A DNA stretch of 64,000 nt from Lasiosphaeria ovina (taxonomy: Eukaryota; Ascomycota; Sordariomycetes; Sordariales; Lasiosphaeriaceae): NCBI GenBank assembly GCA_033439765.1, contig JAULSN010000005.1, forward strand, positions 1,488,001 to 1,552,000. The letters are read 5' to 3'. The notes below the pieces were generated by a model. It worked only from the letters and a program-made list of their open reading frames with translations. It did not search any database and was not told the origin of the DNA. The translations under genes and the position numbers were made by a program. This document shows positions 25,041 to 37,117 of this stretch, piece by piece. The stretch's first letter is position 1; each line of letters begins with the position of its first letter.

Positions 25041-27646
25041 ATGAAGACGCCGCCACCCCAAATACCAAGGTATCCAACGTTGATGTGTCGACCGACCGAT
25101 TTGACGTTTTGCGCCAGGAGCGTAACCCGTATCCTCCCGTCTTATGCCTTCACCCCTGGGTCCAGACACAACCCCGCGTTTGATGCACGACATTGACGGG
25201 CCCCAAACATTATTCTCCAAAGGCGTGCGGCCGAGCTTACCAACAGGCCGCTATAGGCAAGGGATAGGTAATAAGGTAGCTTCGACAAGAAGGTGGCGCA
25301 CAGCTGACAGTCGAGTCCGCAGGGTAGATGTCGGGTAAACCCTGGTTGACCAAAACACGTGCTATTCGCATTTGCATTTACATTCTCCCTATCTTTGGAC
25401 CGACGACAGGTTGCCTTTCCAATATGGGTGTTGGCTATACACTGGATTCTTGGAACCACCGAGAATAGGACAGGGGCATGACTGGAAGATGCTTACAACC
25501 CTCAGGCTAATAATGAAGGAAAAGAAGAAAAAGTTTGGAACCGGACCCCCACGGACGGTATGTACTGAACGGAGCCCCCAGCGCACATCTTCTCCCTTTC
25601 CACTCGAGTACGAATACTAAAAATTGCACATAGACGACAAAGCCTAGGGGCCGGTGAAAGTACTTCGGTTTATCTAGAACGGCATATAGATACCTCGTTT
25701 GTATGTAGGTAAGGTAGGTAAGCCAAACGGAACCACGAACCGGCTTTCCCCCACTTTCCCGGCATCGGCAGCCAGTGTCAGATTTTCCAAACAGGCCAGG
25801 GCCCCAGGCCAGTCCAATGCCCGGGCAGTCCGGCCGGCCGGTGGGCCTGGGCCCAGGAAAGCGGAAATTCCGTGGGGAAAGATGGGTTTTGTATGTATGG
25901 CGTCATGTACGAAATGGCGTCAGACGACCAGAAATAAAATAAGAAAAGCCGTTGCATCCGTGAAGGAGAAAAAAAGCGCCACACTTTTTTTCTTTTCTTT
26001 TCTTTTTTTTTTAATCTCCCCCACCCACCCCCTTCCTTAATCCCCTGAATGGGGCTCCCCCACTTACCACCCTAGGTAGACAATTACTACCGCGAACGTA
26101 CCACTTTTTATTAACCCCCCTTGCCCATCACAAACAGCACACACGCACATATACCGAGTAAGAACGGTACTGATATAGACAAGCAAACAGGAAAAAAAAA
26201 ATGATAGTTCAAAAAAGGCGGTAATAAAACGCTTCCCATCAGCTGGCTGTCCCCTTCTCTCCAAACCCCCCCGGTGGCAAAATGCGGCTGTGTTTCACCC
26301 CCAGCCACCTCGAGCCGTTTTTGCAACTCTTGGAAGACAGAATATCTCACATCTCAGACGGCGTCCGTCTTACCCTTTCTTTCCGGCATTCTTAGTATTT
26401 TCTATTGTGTATATTAAATACCGGTTCCACGTGTATGTGTGTGTGTGTGTGGCGTGCCGGCTTGGGATTTTACGTGGAAAAGATGGAAGGAAGAAGAGAA
26501 ACGAGAAGTAGATGGATAGACGGACAGACAGACAGCTGTTGCTACAGCTTTTCACGCATTTAATTACTTGATGTTATACCTGTCCTGTTGAATGCAATGG
26601 GCTTTCTTGGTGTTCAGTGAAGTTACCTTCGTCTTTGCCCCGTTAGTGATATGACATGTCACTCCGTGTCAACCCCCCCCCCCCCCCTTTTTTTTCTCCT
26701 TCTCTTTCACCCTCGGCACGCACACATATATATATCGAGCAGTTTTATATCGGACATGGAGTGGCGGTTGGTGGTGTGGGGGATTTGTTTCGCAACTAGT
26801 GGTGGTGCTGGATGCTGGCTAAACGCCCTCTTTTGCAATCCCCCTCGGCCATGCATGTGGCTGGTAGACTACATCATTCCAGTATCCGTACCTATCGTCT
26901 TTTTGACAACGCCGTGTATGCGTGTGGGGTTTGCTTCTCGGAATCGCTGTCCCTCGGTGCGACTTATAAACTAAGATAGTCCTTGCAGGCCACGAGGCTG
27001 TCGCCAGGGGGGACGATAGATGGGCCAGATAGTAGCACTCCATATATCACCATAGTCTAAGGTGGTGACGGCCGGAAAGCAGGAGGCAAGTGACACGACA
27101 TGACCTGATATGGCGGCGCCATGCTACCGGGCCGCTGGTTGACTTTCGAAAGAGGCTAGTGGTGCCTGTTGGCTGCCCTATTTCCGGCCCAGCCCCCCTT
27201 ACCTCAAACGTCTTCCCTTCGCTTTTCTGTGGCGTCGCTTGGTATATCTCTGGCTCCTTGGTCTTTTGTCTCCAAAGCGGCTGTCATATATCAGCCACAT
27301 ATTCACTACCCACCCTCCTTTCTCTCCCCTCCTTATAAACGGGTTGGAGAAGGGAACGAGGGAAAAAAAACCTGATCCAAACCCCGGATGTCCACCGGCC
27401 CAGATTCCTTCGAGCTTGATCACCGCTTTGGTGTGACTCTTCGCTCGCTTCAGCAACTCAGAAAACGGTTGCACCCACTCCCACGCACTCAGTTACTTGA
27501 AGCTCATTGACCCGGTAGCTGTTCATGCCCTGGTAGCCGAGACCATGCAGCAGAATCCAGATCTCCCTCCAGTTCGCTGCAGCTGCAGGCTCGAAGGGGA
27601 TCGACTGTTTGGATCAACAAACTGGAAACCTTTTGTCTCTCGCACT
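25041..27646. other. Gene-poor interval with homopolymer tracts
   Basis: No supportable gene. It contains a run of about 15 C followed by about 8 T near 26673-26695, T-rich tracts near 25985-26012, GTGTGT runs near 26433-26450 and TAGGTAGG-type tracts near 25705-25720. Confidence 0.55.
26673..26695. repeat. Poly-C/poly-T tract
   Basis: About 15 C run straight into about 8 T on the plus strand. The exact lengths are prone to sequencing error. Confidence 0.7.
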
Positions 27647-29736
27647 TTAGCCAAACACGATATTCACACCCATCTCTCTGCTGACTTGGCGCCACAGGTC
27701 TGTTGCACCGCCGTTTTCACTGCCGTTGTTGTTATAAAAGCAGTTTCTGGCTGGCGAAGCGACAGTGGCATGCTCCGAGCTTGTCTCCCCCCTGTCTTCT
27801 GTGGCCGCTGCCAAGTCTGCCCGCCGCCACACTTCCCGAACAATCATCCACGCGCGCTCAATATTCCTCATGCCTTGCCTTTGATTTACCGCGGAGAAGG
27901 CCTGGTCTGCAAGTTCGCGGTCCTCTACGCTGACGGCCTCGCATGCGGCAACAAATAGGGGCCACAGAAGCGCCCCCATAGGTCCGGCGTGGCAGACGGT
28001 CTCAACACAATGGACGAGCGATAGGTGTGTGTGCATCTGGACGACATCGTGGGACCGCGAGCAGCCGTATATTGTCCGGTACAAGTAGACAAATGCCGAG
28101 TGACGATAAGCGAGCGCGTTGTTCCTAATGCTGTGGATCCTGCCCCTTGTTGTTGGAGCCAGCCCAATAGTTGGCCTCCTAGTTGGCGAAGTTCCGGCCG
28201 CGCACTCTATGGGGGACGAGTGTGGACTGTTTTCGGCGTCAGTGATATTGGGAATTGAGATCTGATCCCCGCTCTGGCCCTCGTCGTCTAGACTCAAGAT
28301 GGGGGCCAGGTGTGGCTCCCATCGAGTCAGGGCTGCTTCGATAGCTTCAGCTGTTGTCTCAAACTCTGTACGCAGGACGGCGATCTTGGGAGCTATAGCA
28401 TTGGTGCGGACTGCTAGCTGTAGCTCCGTCTTCATAGACAGCAGATTGGATAGCCGATGTATAATGGGCCATAGTGTCGTGGCCATGCCGAGGAGGGCGT
28501 CCACGTTGCACAGCGGCGAGCCAGCCGACGCTCCAAGTGGGGAGAGAGGCAAGAGGCAAGCTGGTGTGGGTGCTGCTGATAGCGGCGGCGTCCCATTCGA
28601 GAGAGCTGCGATCACATCATAAAAACGAAACGCCTGCAGTCTTGTGAGCCCAAACCAGGAGGGGGCAACCAATGCTGGTCCAGAAAGGGAGCATACGTAC
28701 GCGTTCCAGGAAGACGCTTGTGGGATCGGAGGGCTCCGGATTCGTGCACATTATAGTAAGTGCCCCCTTTAGGTGCCCAGATACTATATTTGAGCGTCCC
28801 TTCTGGACGAGCTGCCCGGTTTTTAGCCAAGTCTGGACTTGCCATGGGGTACAGAGTGTAGCTTACCACCTCATAGTAGACCAAAAGCATGATTGCTGCC
28901 AGTATCTCGTTTCTGTTGACTGTGCTGTTGGGCTCAATCAGTTGTGCAACCCCCTGGATGGCCTGGTTGTGAAAGTAGAGTGACTTCTCCGCATTCTCTA
29001 CCCCCCGACACTCTAGGTGGGCGCTGGCGAGAGCGTAGATTGCGTTTGTGACGGGCGAATCTTTCCGAGTGAGCGGCAGAAGTAGCTGTTGAAAGGGGTT
29101 TCCCGTTTCTTCTCGGAAAACTATCAGGTGCGACAAGACGTTGCAGAAGTGATCAACCAGGGCTCGGCGGCTCCGGCGGTCTGAGAACTCCGAGAACGCC
29201 GGCGGACAGAAATCGAAAAGGGGAGACCCAACAGGACATGGCGCAATCATGGCTAAGTCTGGATGTAATGATCTCGACTGCGGTGCGATCGCAACCACAC
29301 CCAAGTCTTGGTGGCGTCCCATAGCTGGCCCAAAATCCTCGCCATCGGCCTCAACCAGAGAGACAGGAGAAGGCACCCCAACCGGTGACGTACCAGAATA
29401 GTCGACCCGCGAGAATTTGACGAGAGGGCCGCTGTCATATACGCTTTCTGACGGACTAGAGGCAATGGCGTCGCCCAAGAAGCTCAGTACAACACTGCCA
29501 TGATCCCACTCGTTCCACGACGGGCGCCTTGAGCCATCGCTAGCCAAGCTAATTTCGGACAGCTTGCGAGAAGGCGTATATTCTGCAGACAAGGCCGATG
29601 TGCGAATCGGTGGCAGCGACTCACGTTTTCTTCGCTGCCGCGGCTGCACAGTTTCGTAGACACAATCGAAGCTAAGCTCTGAGCAGCGTGTGCACCGAGG
29701 CCGTCTTTCGTCGCATTTTTTCTTCTGCTCGCCCAT
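27647..29736 (-). CDS. Zn2Cys6-type regulator with Fungal_trans_2 domain, first zinc half-site missing
   Basis: Three exons on the minus strand: 29736-28867, 28811-28701 and 28633-27647, both introns phase 0 (55 and 67 nt), giving 655 residues from ATG 29736. Joining them restores the continuous family sequence ...[19 protein letters not shown]...[17 protein letters not shown]. The C-terminus [17 protein letters not shown] is typical of the Fungal_trans_2 (PF11951) regulators. Residues 5-30 hold only the second part of a zinc cluster, [14 protein letters not shown] then C; the first CxxC should sit in an upstream exon. A CTAACC branch-like site and GAGCAG acceptor precede AAGAAAAAATGC at 29724, so such an exon once existed, but none is readable. 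Either the exon is far upstream or unusual, or it has decayed. The target is unknown. Confidence 0.8.
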
Positions 29737-32700
29737 CAGCCGGTTAGGTGTACTGTCCTTGTCTGGGCCATGAAGGAGAGCTCATGACTCTCCAGTCTCA
29801 GAACAGCCGCACGTCGTGCAGAGAAGTATTGCGGGTTTGTACGGAGTACACAAACCTTTTCCTTGCTTTGTGTCCAAGTCAGAAAAACAACAAGTCGAAA
29901 CTATCAGACGTGCTCAGGAGCAATGTCAACGGAGAGGGATCAACGCACCAACTTGCACAGCCTGTGACATCATAGTTAGCAGAGTCGACCACTTAAGACA
30001 GACCGAACTGTTTTGGCAACTCCCCGACCAGCCCAGCATAACAGCAAGGGTGCAAAGTTGTATTCGACAACCGAAGTAGTAAGGGAAGCATGGGAATTCG
30101 AAATTGGGGATTCGAAATCGGAAACTCTCAAATCGACTCACCAGCTCTGGAACGTCTCTTGGGCTCCTTGGGAGCAGCGCGTCGCGTATATAACAGCATG
30201 TTTGAGTGCTTCACAGCGACTGTGAGTGGCCAAAGGACGAAGCTTTTCCGAAATCCGCTTCTTTGGCTTTTTTTTGTCTTGGCTTCGGCTCCCTGCCGCA
30301 AGAAGCACGTTTCTCTAATAGCCCATCCGACGGATTGCACAGAGTGGGCCAAAACCGAGGCGCTGGCGTCGCTGGCGGTTTCCGGATCCACGGTTTGGTA
30401 GTTTGGTGGCTTGACGTGGTGGGCCGTGAATGAAGTACGGCGAGTACTGCGCATACAGGTCAAGGCGAAGTGGGCACAAATAGGCGGTAATCGCGTGAGG
30501 GCAACGAGGGACCTTGAGGGAGAGTTGAAAGGAATAATTCTAGATTGCCATCTTAAAAACGAGGTAAACAACACTACCACTGCCACGGCTACGGCCGGCC
30601 ACCTATCCTTTGGCGGATAGTGTTGAGGCCTTGCCGGCGTGAATCCCGGGTAAGCACAGCACAGCGGGACAGTAAGATCGGTCCGGACCTGAGCGGTGTC
30701 TTTGGCCTGCTCTTCCCATGATTCTGGGTTGAATTGATTTTTAATTTATTTTTCGTTTAGCTTTTTTGAACAGCAATGCTCCTCCTGCGGACTAGTGACA
30801 GCGGTCTGCGCATCAATTGAGGCGCGCCTTCCGCCTTCCAGTCCCGTCTCGGTAAAGTCTCTCGGGAAAGCGAGCCCATCTCTCCGCTTTGCCTTTGTGG
30901 AGAATTAAGTGCGGGGTTGGAGAGAACGGGCCGTTTAGATCGTCATTTGACCACCCGAGAACTCTCTGCTTCTTGTTTTGGTCGATTCAGTTGTGCAGGT
31001 CGGTATTCGGCCCATCGACACTTTCAATGTGAAGCTGTAGTTTGTGCGTATCTTTAGTAAGTCTGTACGCATGCCGCGTGTGTATCAGGAGTTGAAGTCG
31101 TGCCTCAAACAGACGTTATCAACCTGCATCCATATCTGCGCTACAGTTAGTAAGCGACCCGCTCGAAATCCAGGCCCTGGCAGTCTGGTCAGTGGCGTAG
31201 CCCATCCCAAGAGACTGGACGAACCCGCTGTGGCCCGATAAGCCGGCCTAAATGTCGATCGTATCAGAGCGCAGCGCCTACTCCTTCACGGCAAATCTGC
31301 GGTCGTCGTCCACGTCTTCTTTCCCCCTTTTCGGGATCATCCGAACTGATGAGGTCCCGACTCGTTGGATAAGTTGTTCTCCACAGGCAGGTCCCATGTT
31401 GAAGGACTTAACCTAGCCCGCTTGTTAGGGCTCCTCTTTAAGCGGCGAACGGGCTGAACGGCTCTGTCTCGCTCCGGATCGTAAGCACCGATGCTCACCT
31501 AGGTAGGTAGGAATGGTAGGTAGGAATCTGAAGTGCACACGAGATTTGAGCCGTCGATTCTTTTCCATGGAGGAGACGCCAAGGGTCTTCGAGACACGTC
31601 GTGCTTCCGGGACCGGTGAACTTCTCTCCCTCCCGACTGCCAACGTCTGCTTCAGGGTTGACTCTGTCGTTCGGAAGTAAAGGGAGCCGAATGGTCCAGC
31701 TGAGTAAACGCTTGACACATGGGGGCTGAAATCGTTCAACACCTGTATATTGGCTCCCTCAGCTATCCAACGTTCCATCGTCGTTTGGGGGTGCTTTGTG
31801 AGCGCGTCATTCGGGCCCCTCTCTAGGGCAATTACCATGTAATCAATCTTCATTTGTTCGCTGAAGAAAGAGGCACAGCGAAAGAACTTGGCGGGGTAGG
31901 AATGTGGGATGGGATGGACGACCCAACCTTGGGACCTCGAGTGTTTCTCGGCATTCTGCCTGCATCGGGGGTCGTGTCCGCTGGCTCTTGGCCTGGGGGC
32001 TTTGTCAGTTGCCAGACTAGGTCTCGTCTCTCCCAAGTCCGCGTAGACTCCAGATCGGCGTGTTTGCCTCGAGGCTCTCCATCACCAACATACTTGCACT
32101 TCCACGTTTAGAAAAACCGTTGGAACCTGGAGCGGTTGGTTTCTCGAGAGGAATCCATCCCATCCACGGCTCCGATTGGCGCATTTTCTCCACAAACCCG
32201 CCGCCCCCTCGCTCCGGGCCGGACAAGAGACTAGCCAACTACGGCGTGCCAGGTGTGGTGGCAGGCGGCAACAGCACCACCAACCTGAGCTGAGCTGGAG
32301 CTTGTTGGAAAAAACACACAAAAGGCGACAGCCCGGCCGGGAGGCGGGGGCCACGGAAGGTTGGTGGCTGCAGTGGAAAACAAGAGCTGAAAAACGTGAA
32401 ACATATTCCAATGCGCCCACACAACCCCAGGTTTGCTGCATCGCCACGCTTTCCCACGTGCAGCCAAGATCAATGGAAAGCTGCCCAGTCCAGGCAGCAG
32501 AGAGCCGACTTCGACATTGCCCTGGTTTGGAACATGTATGTACATGTACGACGGGAACTACCTTAGCTCGTCCATTCCATGCCAGCATTAATGGAGAGCA
32601 TTTCCATGTTAGGGATGCCGTGTGCGTACTGCAGAGTAAGCGCTGACCGTCACTGCTTTGCTTGCTAGTTCGGCAGCATTCTCGGAGGAAAGAGCGAGGG

Positions 32701-32804
32701 ACGGAGGTGGGACAATTGTTGCTGCCTTGGAGCATCCCCATCCCGCTAGAAGACGGACTGCTGTCCTACCTTTCTGTGTGTGTGCGTGCGCGTCCGTGGC
32801 GTGT

Positions 32805-32858
<54 letters not shown>

Positions 32859-34275
32859 AGAGAGGCAGTAATCAGTCCATTAAAACACAGCAAAAGCTTC
32901 GCGTTTTCTTTTTTCGTTCCTCGCCAACCACCTTACATTAGTGCGTCGATGTCTGCAACCATGATGGATTCCAAGCCGTCCGCCCCTCCAACTGGCAGTC
33001 TGTGCCTCTCGGCTCCCTGAAGAATATACGCTACAGCTTAGCTTTGGGGGGGCCGAAAGGACAATTAATCGGCATCTGAAAGCAATTGACAGCCTGACCA
33101 TCCCCTCCCTCAAAGTCTGCGGGGGGATCATCGGCATCAGCATCAGCATGTGTATGTGTATGTGCTGCATGCGTCGTCGCACACATCCCTCCGGCTGGCC
33201 TTGGACGTGAATGGGTCGACGCCCGACAAGTTCTAACAGGCCAATCGCCGTGTTTCTAGGGCTGACACGACGGATGCCGGTCTCCTGATTGGGCAAGGCG
33301 CCCGCGATTGCGCGGGACATATGGATACCCCCAAAGTCTATGGACGCCGCCGCCGTGCCAGCCGCGCCACTTGGACAAGTTGGGGTTTGCGATGGATGCG
33401 GGTGGCATTTGAAGGTGGTCGTCAGACTGCAACCTAGGGGCCTGAGAGAGAGTGCGACCCCCGGTCGCGAGCATCTCTCAAGGCGCTCGAATAGGTTCTA
33501 AAGGGAAAGAATATCGACGATCTCTTCCCGGAGGACTGGGTTCCCGTCGATTCCAATTTCTCCCCAGCTCCCGTCGGTCGATTCGACTTCAACGTCACGC
33601 TAGATCGCCGTCGACATCTGGTGTCTAGTCTAGGCCCGTCGGCGTCTACAAACATTCACCAACTCTCGCTTTCTGGCGTCCCGTCTTATCAGCCCTACCG
33701 AGGGATTAAGACCGGTGCAAAACTAGCACGGTATACAAACAGTGGATACAGTGGTATACATACCCAGCCTCGCAAACCCGCGGGTTAGGTACTGTACAGT
33801 GCTGTACAGTCCGACCTGCTGTAAGCGGTCAGGCTCTTGTTCGTGCCACGCTTAATGTCCCGGTCCCGACCACACGGGAGATAGTGGCGTTGCCTGCCCA
33901 CCTGCCCACCTGCCCGCCTGCTTGCTTAGCCCCGCCGTCAGCACCTTTGACCATCCACGCAATCCTCTCACACTCACAACAGAGAAAAGGGAGCTGCCTC
34001 CCAAGTCGGAGCCTCGCCCTGGCCCCGACAAGTTTTGCTCTCATACTGCAGTGAAAGTTCTAACCATTGCGCCGGCGACCCGGCCCCTACACGGCGAGAT
34101 CCGACCCATTCGCGAGGCCCTCGTCATTTTGAGATCAGAGACAACTAGCTGCCGAGGTACCGGAGGTCGGCATTTGGAATGCTGCGCGGTTTACCCGTCT
34201 ACGGCTAGCACACATCGGCCATCAACTGCCCCGAGATAAGAGCCGATAAGCGGACAACCCGCCCTAACGGCCGCG
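29737..34275. other. Gene-poor interval with GT microsatellite
   Basis: 4.5 kb without a supportable gene. It should contain the missing first exon of the regulator at 27647-29736 if that gene is intact. It also holds a near-palindrome with TACGGAGTA at 29834-29856, a TAGGTAGG double tract at about 31499-31528, the GT array at 32811-32856 and two ACTGTACAGT-type palindromes at 33791-33810. A 203-codon minus-strand frame at 31425-32036 has no recognisable features. Confidence 0.55.
32811..32856 (+). repeat. GT dinucleotide microsatellite
   Basis: About 23 uninterrupted GT units, preceded by imperfect GTGTGC/GTGTAT units from about 32775. It is the longest simple repeat in the window. Confidence 0.97.
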
Positions 34276-35938
34276 ATGCCCAGCGCTTGGACGTGTGCCC
34301 CCGGGCTGGTGTTGCTCGTCTCCGCGCTTCTCGGCGGTGAAGCGGCGGCTTCGCACGCAGGGAGACAAAGGCACGATGCGCTTCTTCACAGGGTGGCCAA
34401 GGCGCAGGTGACGGCTCATCCCCTACGGAGAGACACGAGCACCTGCCAGGCCGACTATTCGCTTTGCGCCCAAACGCTAAGCGGAGGGTGTTGTCCTCCG
34501 CGATATTCTTGCGCAACGGACTCTTGCTATGCGACAACCGCGGGTCCAACATCAGCATGTGGCAAGGCAGGCTACTTCAACTGCGCGGCCTCTGACTCAG
34601 GTTCGTTGACTAGTTTGCATCATTGACAACTATTTTACTGACCAGACTCGACGTAAAGGTGGTTGCTGCCCGGTCGGTTACATATGCGGTGCCAATGACT
34701 GTACGCCTCCCGTCGGCATCACCAACACTTACACATCCTGTCCCAACAGCTATTTTCTGTGTCCCGCTTCGATGAACTTTGGCTGCTGCCAGAGCGGGAT
34801 GGGATGCGCGCCGAGCGCGTGTTACTCTACCAATCCAGTTACCAGTACAGTCACTCAAGCCGTTACAACAACGTCCGGCACGCACAGGATTACAACCACG
34901 GAAACATCCGTTGTCGTGGCTACGCCTAGTCCCCCATCCGGCCTTCCTTCAGACACAAATATTGCCGCTGCCAAATTCATCCCAACCAGCGTTCCGAAGA
35001 GCAGTGCCATCGTCACCCCAGATAGTGGCGGCGGCGGCGGCGGCCTCAGTCCGGGGGCACTTGGAGGCATCATCGCCGGCGTTGTGGTTCTCCTCATAGT
35101 CGTTGTTGTGGCGGCTTTCCTCATCATCAGGCGCTTAAAAGGCGTCCAAAATGTTATGGAGTCTAAGAAGGGTTCATCCAGCGGCCACCAAACGAAGTCG
35201 CAGTCTCAGGCGGCGCAGATGGCGTACTACGGGCGGCAGTTGCACGCTGCGCCATCCGACGACATGAGCATAGACCCATTGATCAAAACGCCGATCAGTG
35301 GCTCGGCCACGCCGCATGTGGGGGCACGCGGGCGCTCCGACTCTGACCGTACGCCCTCGCAAAACGACATGATGAGTTCACGGCACGCTAGCCCAGACTC
35401 CAACGGGGGGTACTTTGATCTCCCAGCACGCGTCCACAACATTCCGGGCGCGCGGAATAACATGAGCACGGCTGCTATACGCGGTAGCATTGACAGCCAG
35501 AGCACCCAAGGCCAGAATGGCCACCATCACTGGCGCCAGCAGAGCAACGCAAGCGAGCTATCGGCCGACGGAAGCGAGCACAGTGCCGGCGTCAACAGCC
35601 CACTTGTAGTTCCCGAGTTGGATACAGGCGAGACACATGCTGAGCTGCCCTCTGCTGGCAGCGGCGGAAGCCGTAATCGCTCAGGCAGCGGCGCGAGCTC
35701 CAGTCCGCGAGTAATCTTTGGTCATGTTCGTCAGGGATCAGTGACTACAGGCTTCGGTGCCGGTGGCCCGTTAGGGGTAGTGAGCGAGTCTGCCGAAATT
35801 CACGGCTATTATGGACCTTCTGACAGACAGGCCGGCCAGACCTCTGCCGGGCTAGAGGATGGCGAGCGAGGGATGAACTCTCCGACCCTACCAAGAGCGC
35901 CGGTACCGCGGCCTCCCCTGCCAGATTCACAATCGTGA
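34276..35938 (+). CDS. Single-pass membrane protein with three six-cysteine modules
   Basis: Two exons, 34276-34600 and 34659-35938, with a 58-nt phase-1 intron, give 534 residues. A signal peptide (about 1-25) and an Arg-Arg at 51-52 precede three tandem modules at about 57-84, 95-123 and 136-163. Each has the pattern C-x6/7-C-x7-CC-x5-C-x4-C (for example GGCCPVGYIC), suggesting three disulfides per module. A Ser/Thr/Pro-rich stalk leads to a Gly-rich run and one transmembrane helix (about 243-266, GGIIAGVVVLLIVVVVAAF), stopped by RRLK. The remaining 265 residues are a disordered cytosolic tail rich in Ser, Gly and His, ending PRPPLPDSQS. The layout is that of a type I surface sensor or anchor, but function and ligand are unknown and I do not recognise a named family. 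The intron falls inside module two. Confidence 0.85.
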
Positions 35939-37117
35939 AAGAAATACCTCGAAATCACCTCGAAAATGTCACCACAGACATCTTCTCCACCATATGGATC
36001 AAGCCTCACCCGTTCAAATACGTACATCTTTCTACTGCGCGATATGCTGTCAGCGCTAAATCCTCTTTTTCCTCGTTTTGTTTTAAAGGGCTTTGTATAA
36101 ACGGAAGGTCGGTTTGGGTATACGAAAGGAAAATGGGACGGAGTCATCATGCTAGTCACGGTCTTTCCACTTATTCCCCGTTGCGAATTAAAATAAGCCA
36201 CGGGCTTCTTTTACCTGGCGTTTTGAGCGAGTTTGGCCAGTTCCTCTTTTTTTTTTCCTTGGCATATACGACAAGTATGGAGAGGATGGTCGTCCTCTTT
36301 TTGTGCTCATTGGGCGTTGATGGAATACTATACCTGTGGCAACTAGGAGGGTCTTCACCTTTGTGAGCCCTGATGACTCCTATGACAGCCTCCTCTTCTG
36401 TTCTACGCTTCACGATTCCCATGTCAAATATTTTGGTCGTCTTTCCTATTTCTCGTGGCCAAGGCCTTTTGCCTTGTTGGTCCACGAAGATGGCAAGCGA
36501 GCCCTGCATATACGAAAGAAAGTCTTGATATCCTACTTCCCGCCCGCTTTTTGTCAGATCCCTGCCACTGTCATTGCCTCCTGAGCAGGGGGGGTGCGAT
36601 GATGTCATGTCGAACGAGCTCCGAGCCCTGCTCCGCGTCTAGGTCGTTGGGAAATCGGCGATGTCAAGGCTTTCCGGCTCTTGGCATATCAGTCTCAGCT
36701 GCAAATGTGCAGCACCAATGCCCGATATCTTTGAGTTCTGCCGTCCTCGCTCTCAGACCGTCAACCAGGGAATGGCGCAAGAAGCCGGCAGGAGAGCTCT
36801 TCAGGCATGCAAGAAATATATGTGCTCCAAAGTCACAGCAAAGGCTGATTTTAGAATTCGCAAATTCGCAAACTGCACAACAAATAAATGGTCATACATA
36901 GCCTATACGTAAGATAGCAGGCTAAACATAACCTAATTCATATGCTGTACTACCTCCTTCGTGGATAGGTAGTTCATATCAGGTTAGTGAAACCCCCATT
37001 TTGGAATATCCTCCAGGCCTTGATCTTCGCCTCTCCCTTTTTACTACTAGCACTACTAACTCTGGCAATATAGCTTGTTTACGCTATCCATTCAACGTGT
37101 TCTGAAGGCTCTACAAC
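35939..37117. other. Intergenic interval
   Basis: 3' region of the cysteine-module gene and promoter of the ankyrin gene. I see no supportable gene or repeat. Confidence 0.55.

Noticed and set aside
29809..29820. CTTC on the minus strand as a candidate first zinc half-site of the regulator at 27647-29736
   Set aside because: No basic residues follow it, the frame hits a stop, and no GT donor gives the right phase. The 12-mer is also simply a palindrome.
31425..32036. 203-codon minus-strand open frame
   Set aside because: A mid-section looks mildly protein-like, but there are no recognisable domain, credible splice context or neighbouring support.
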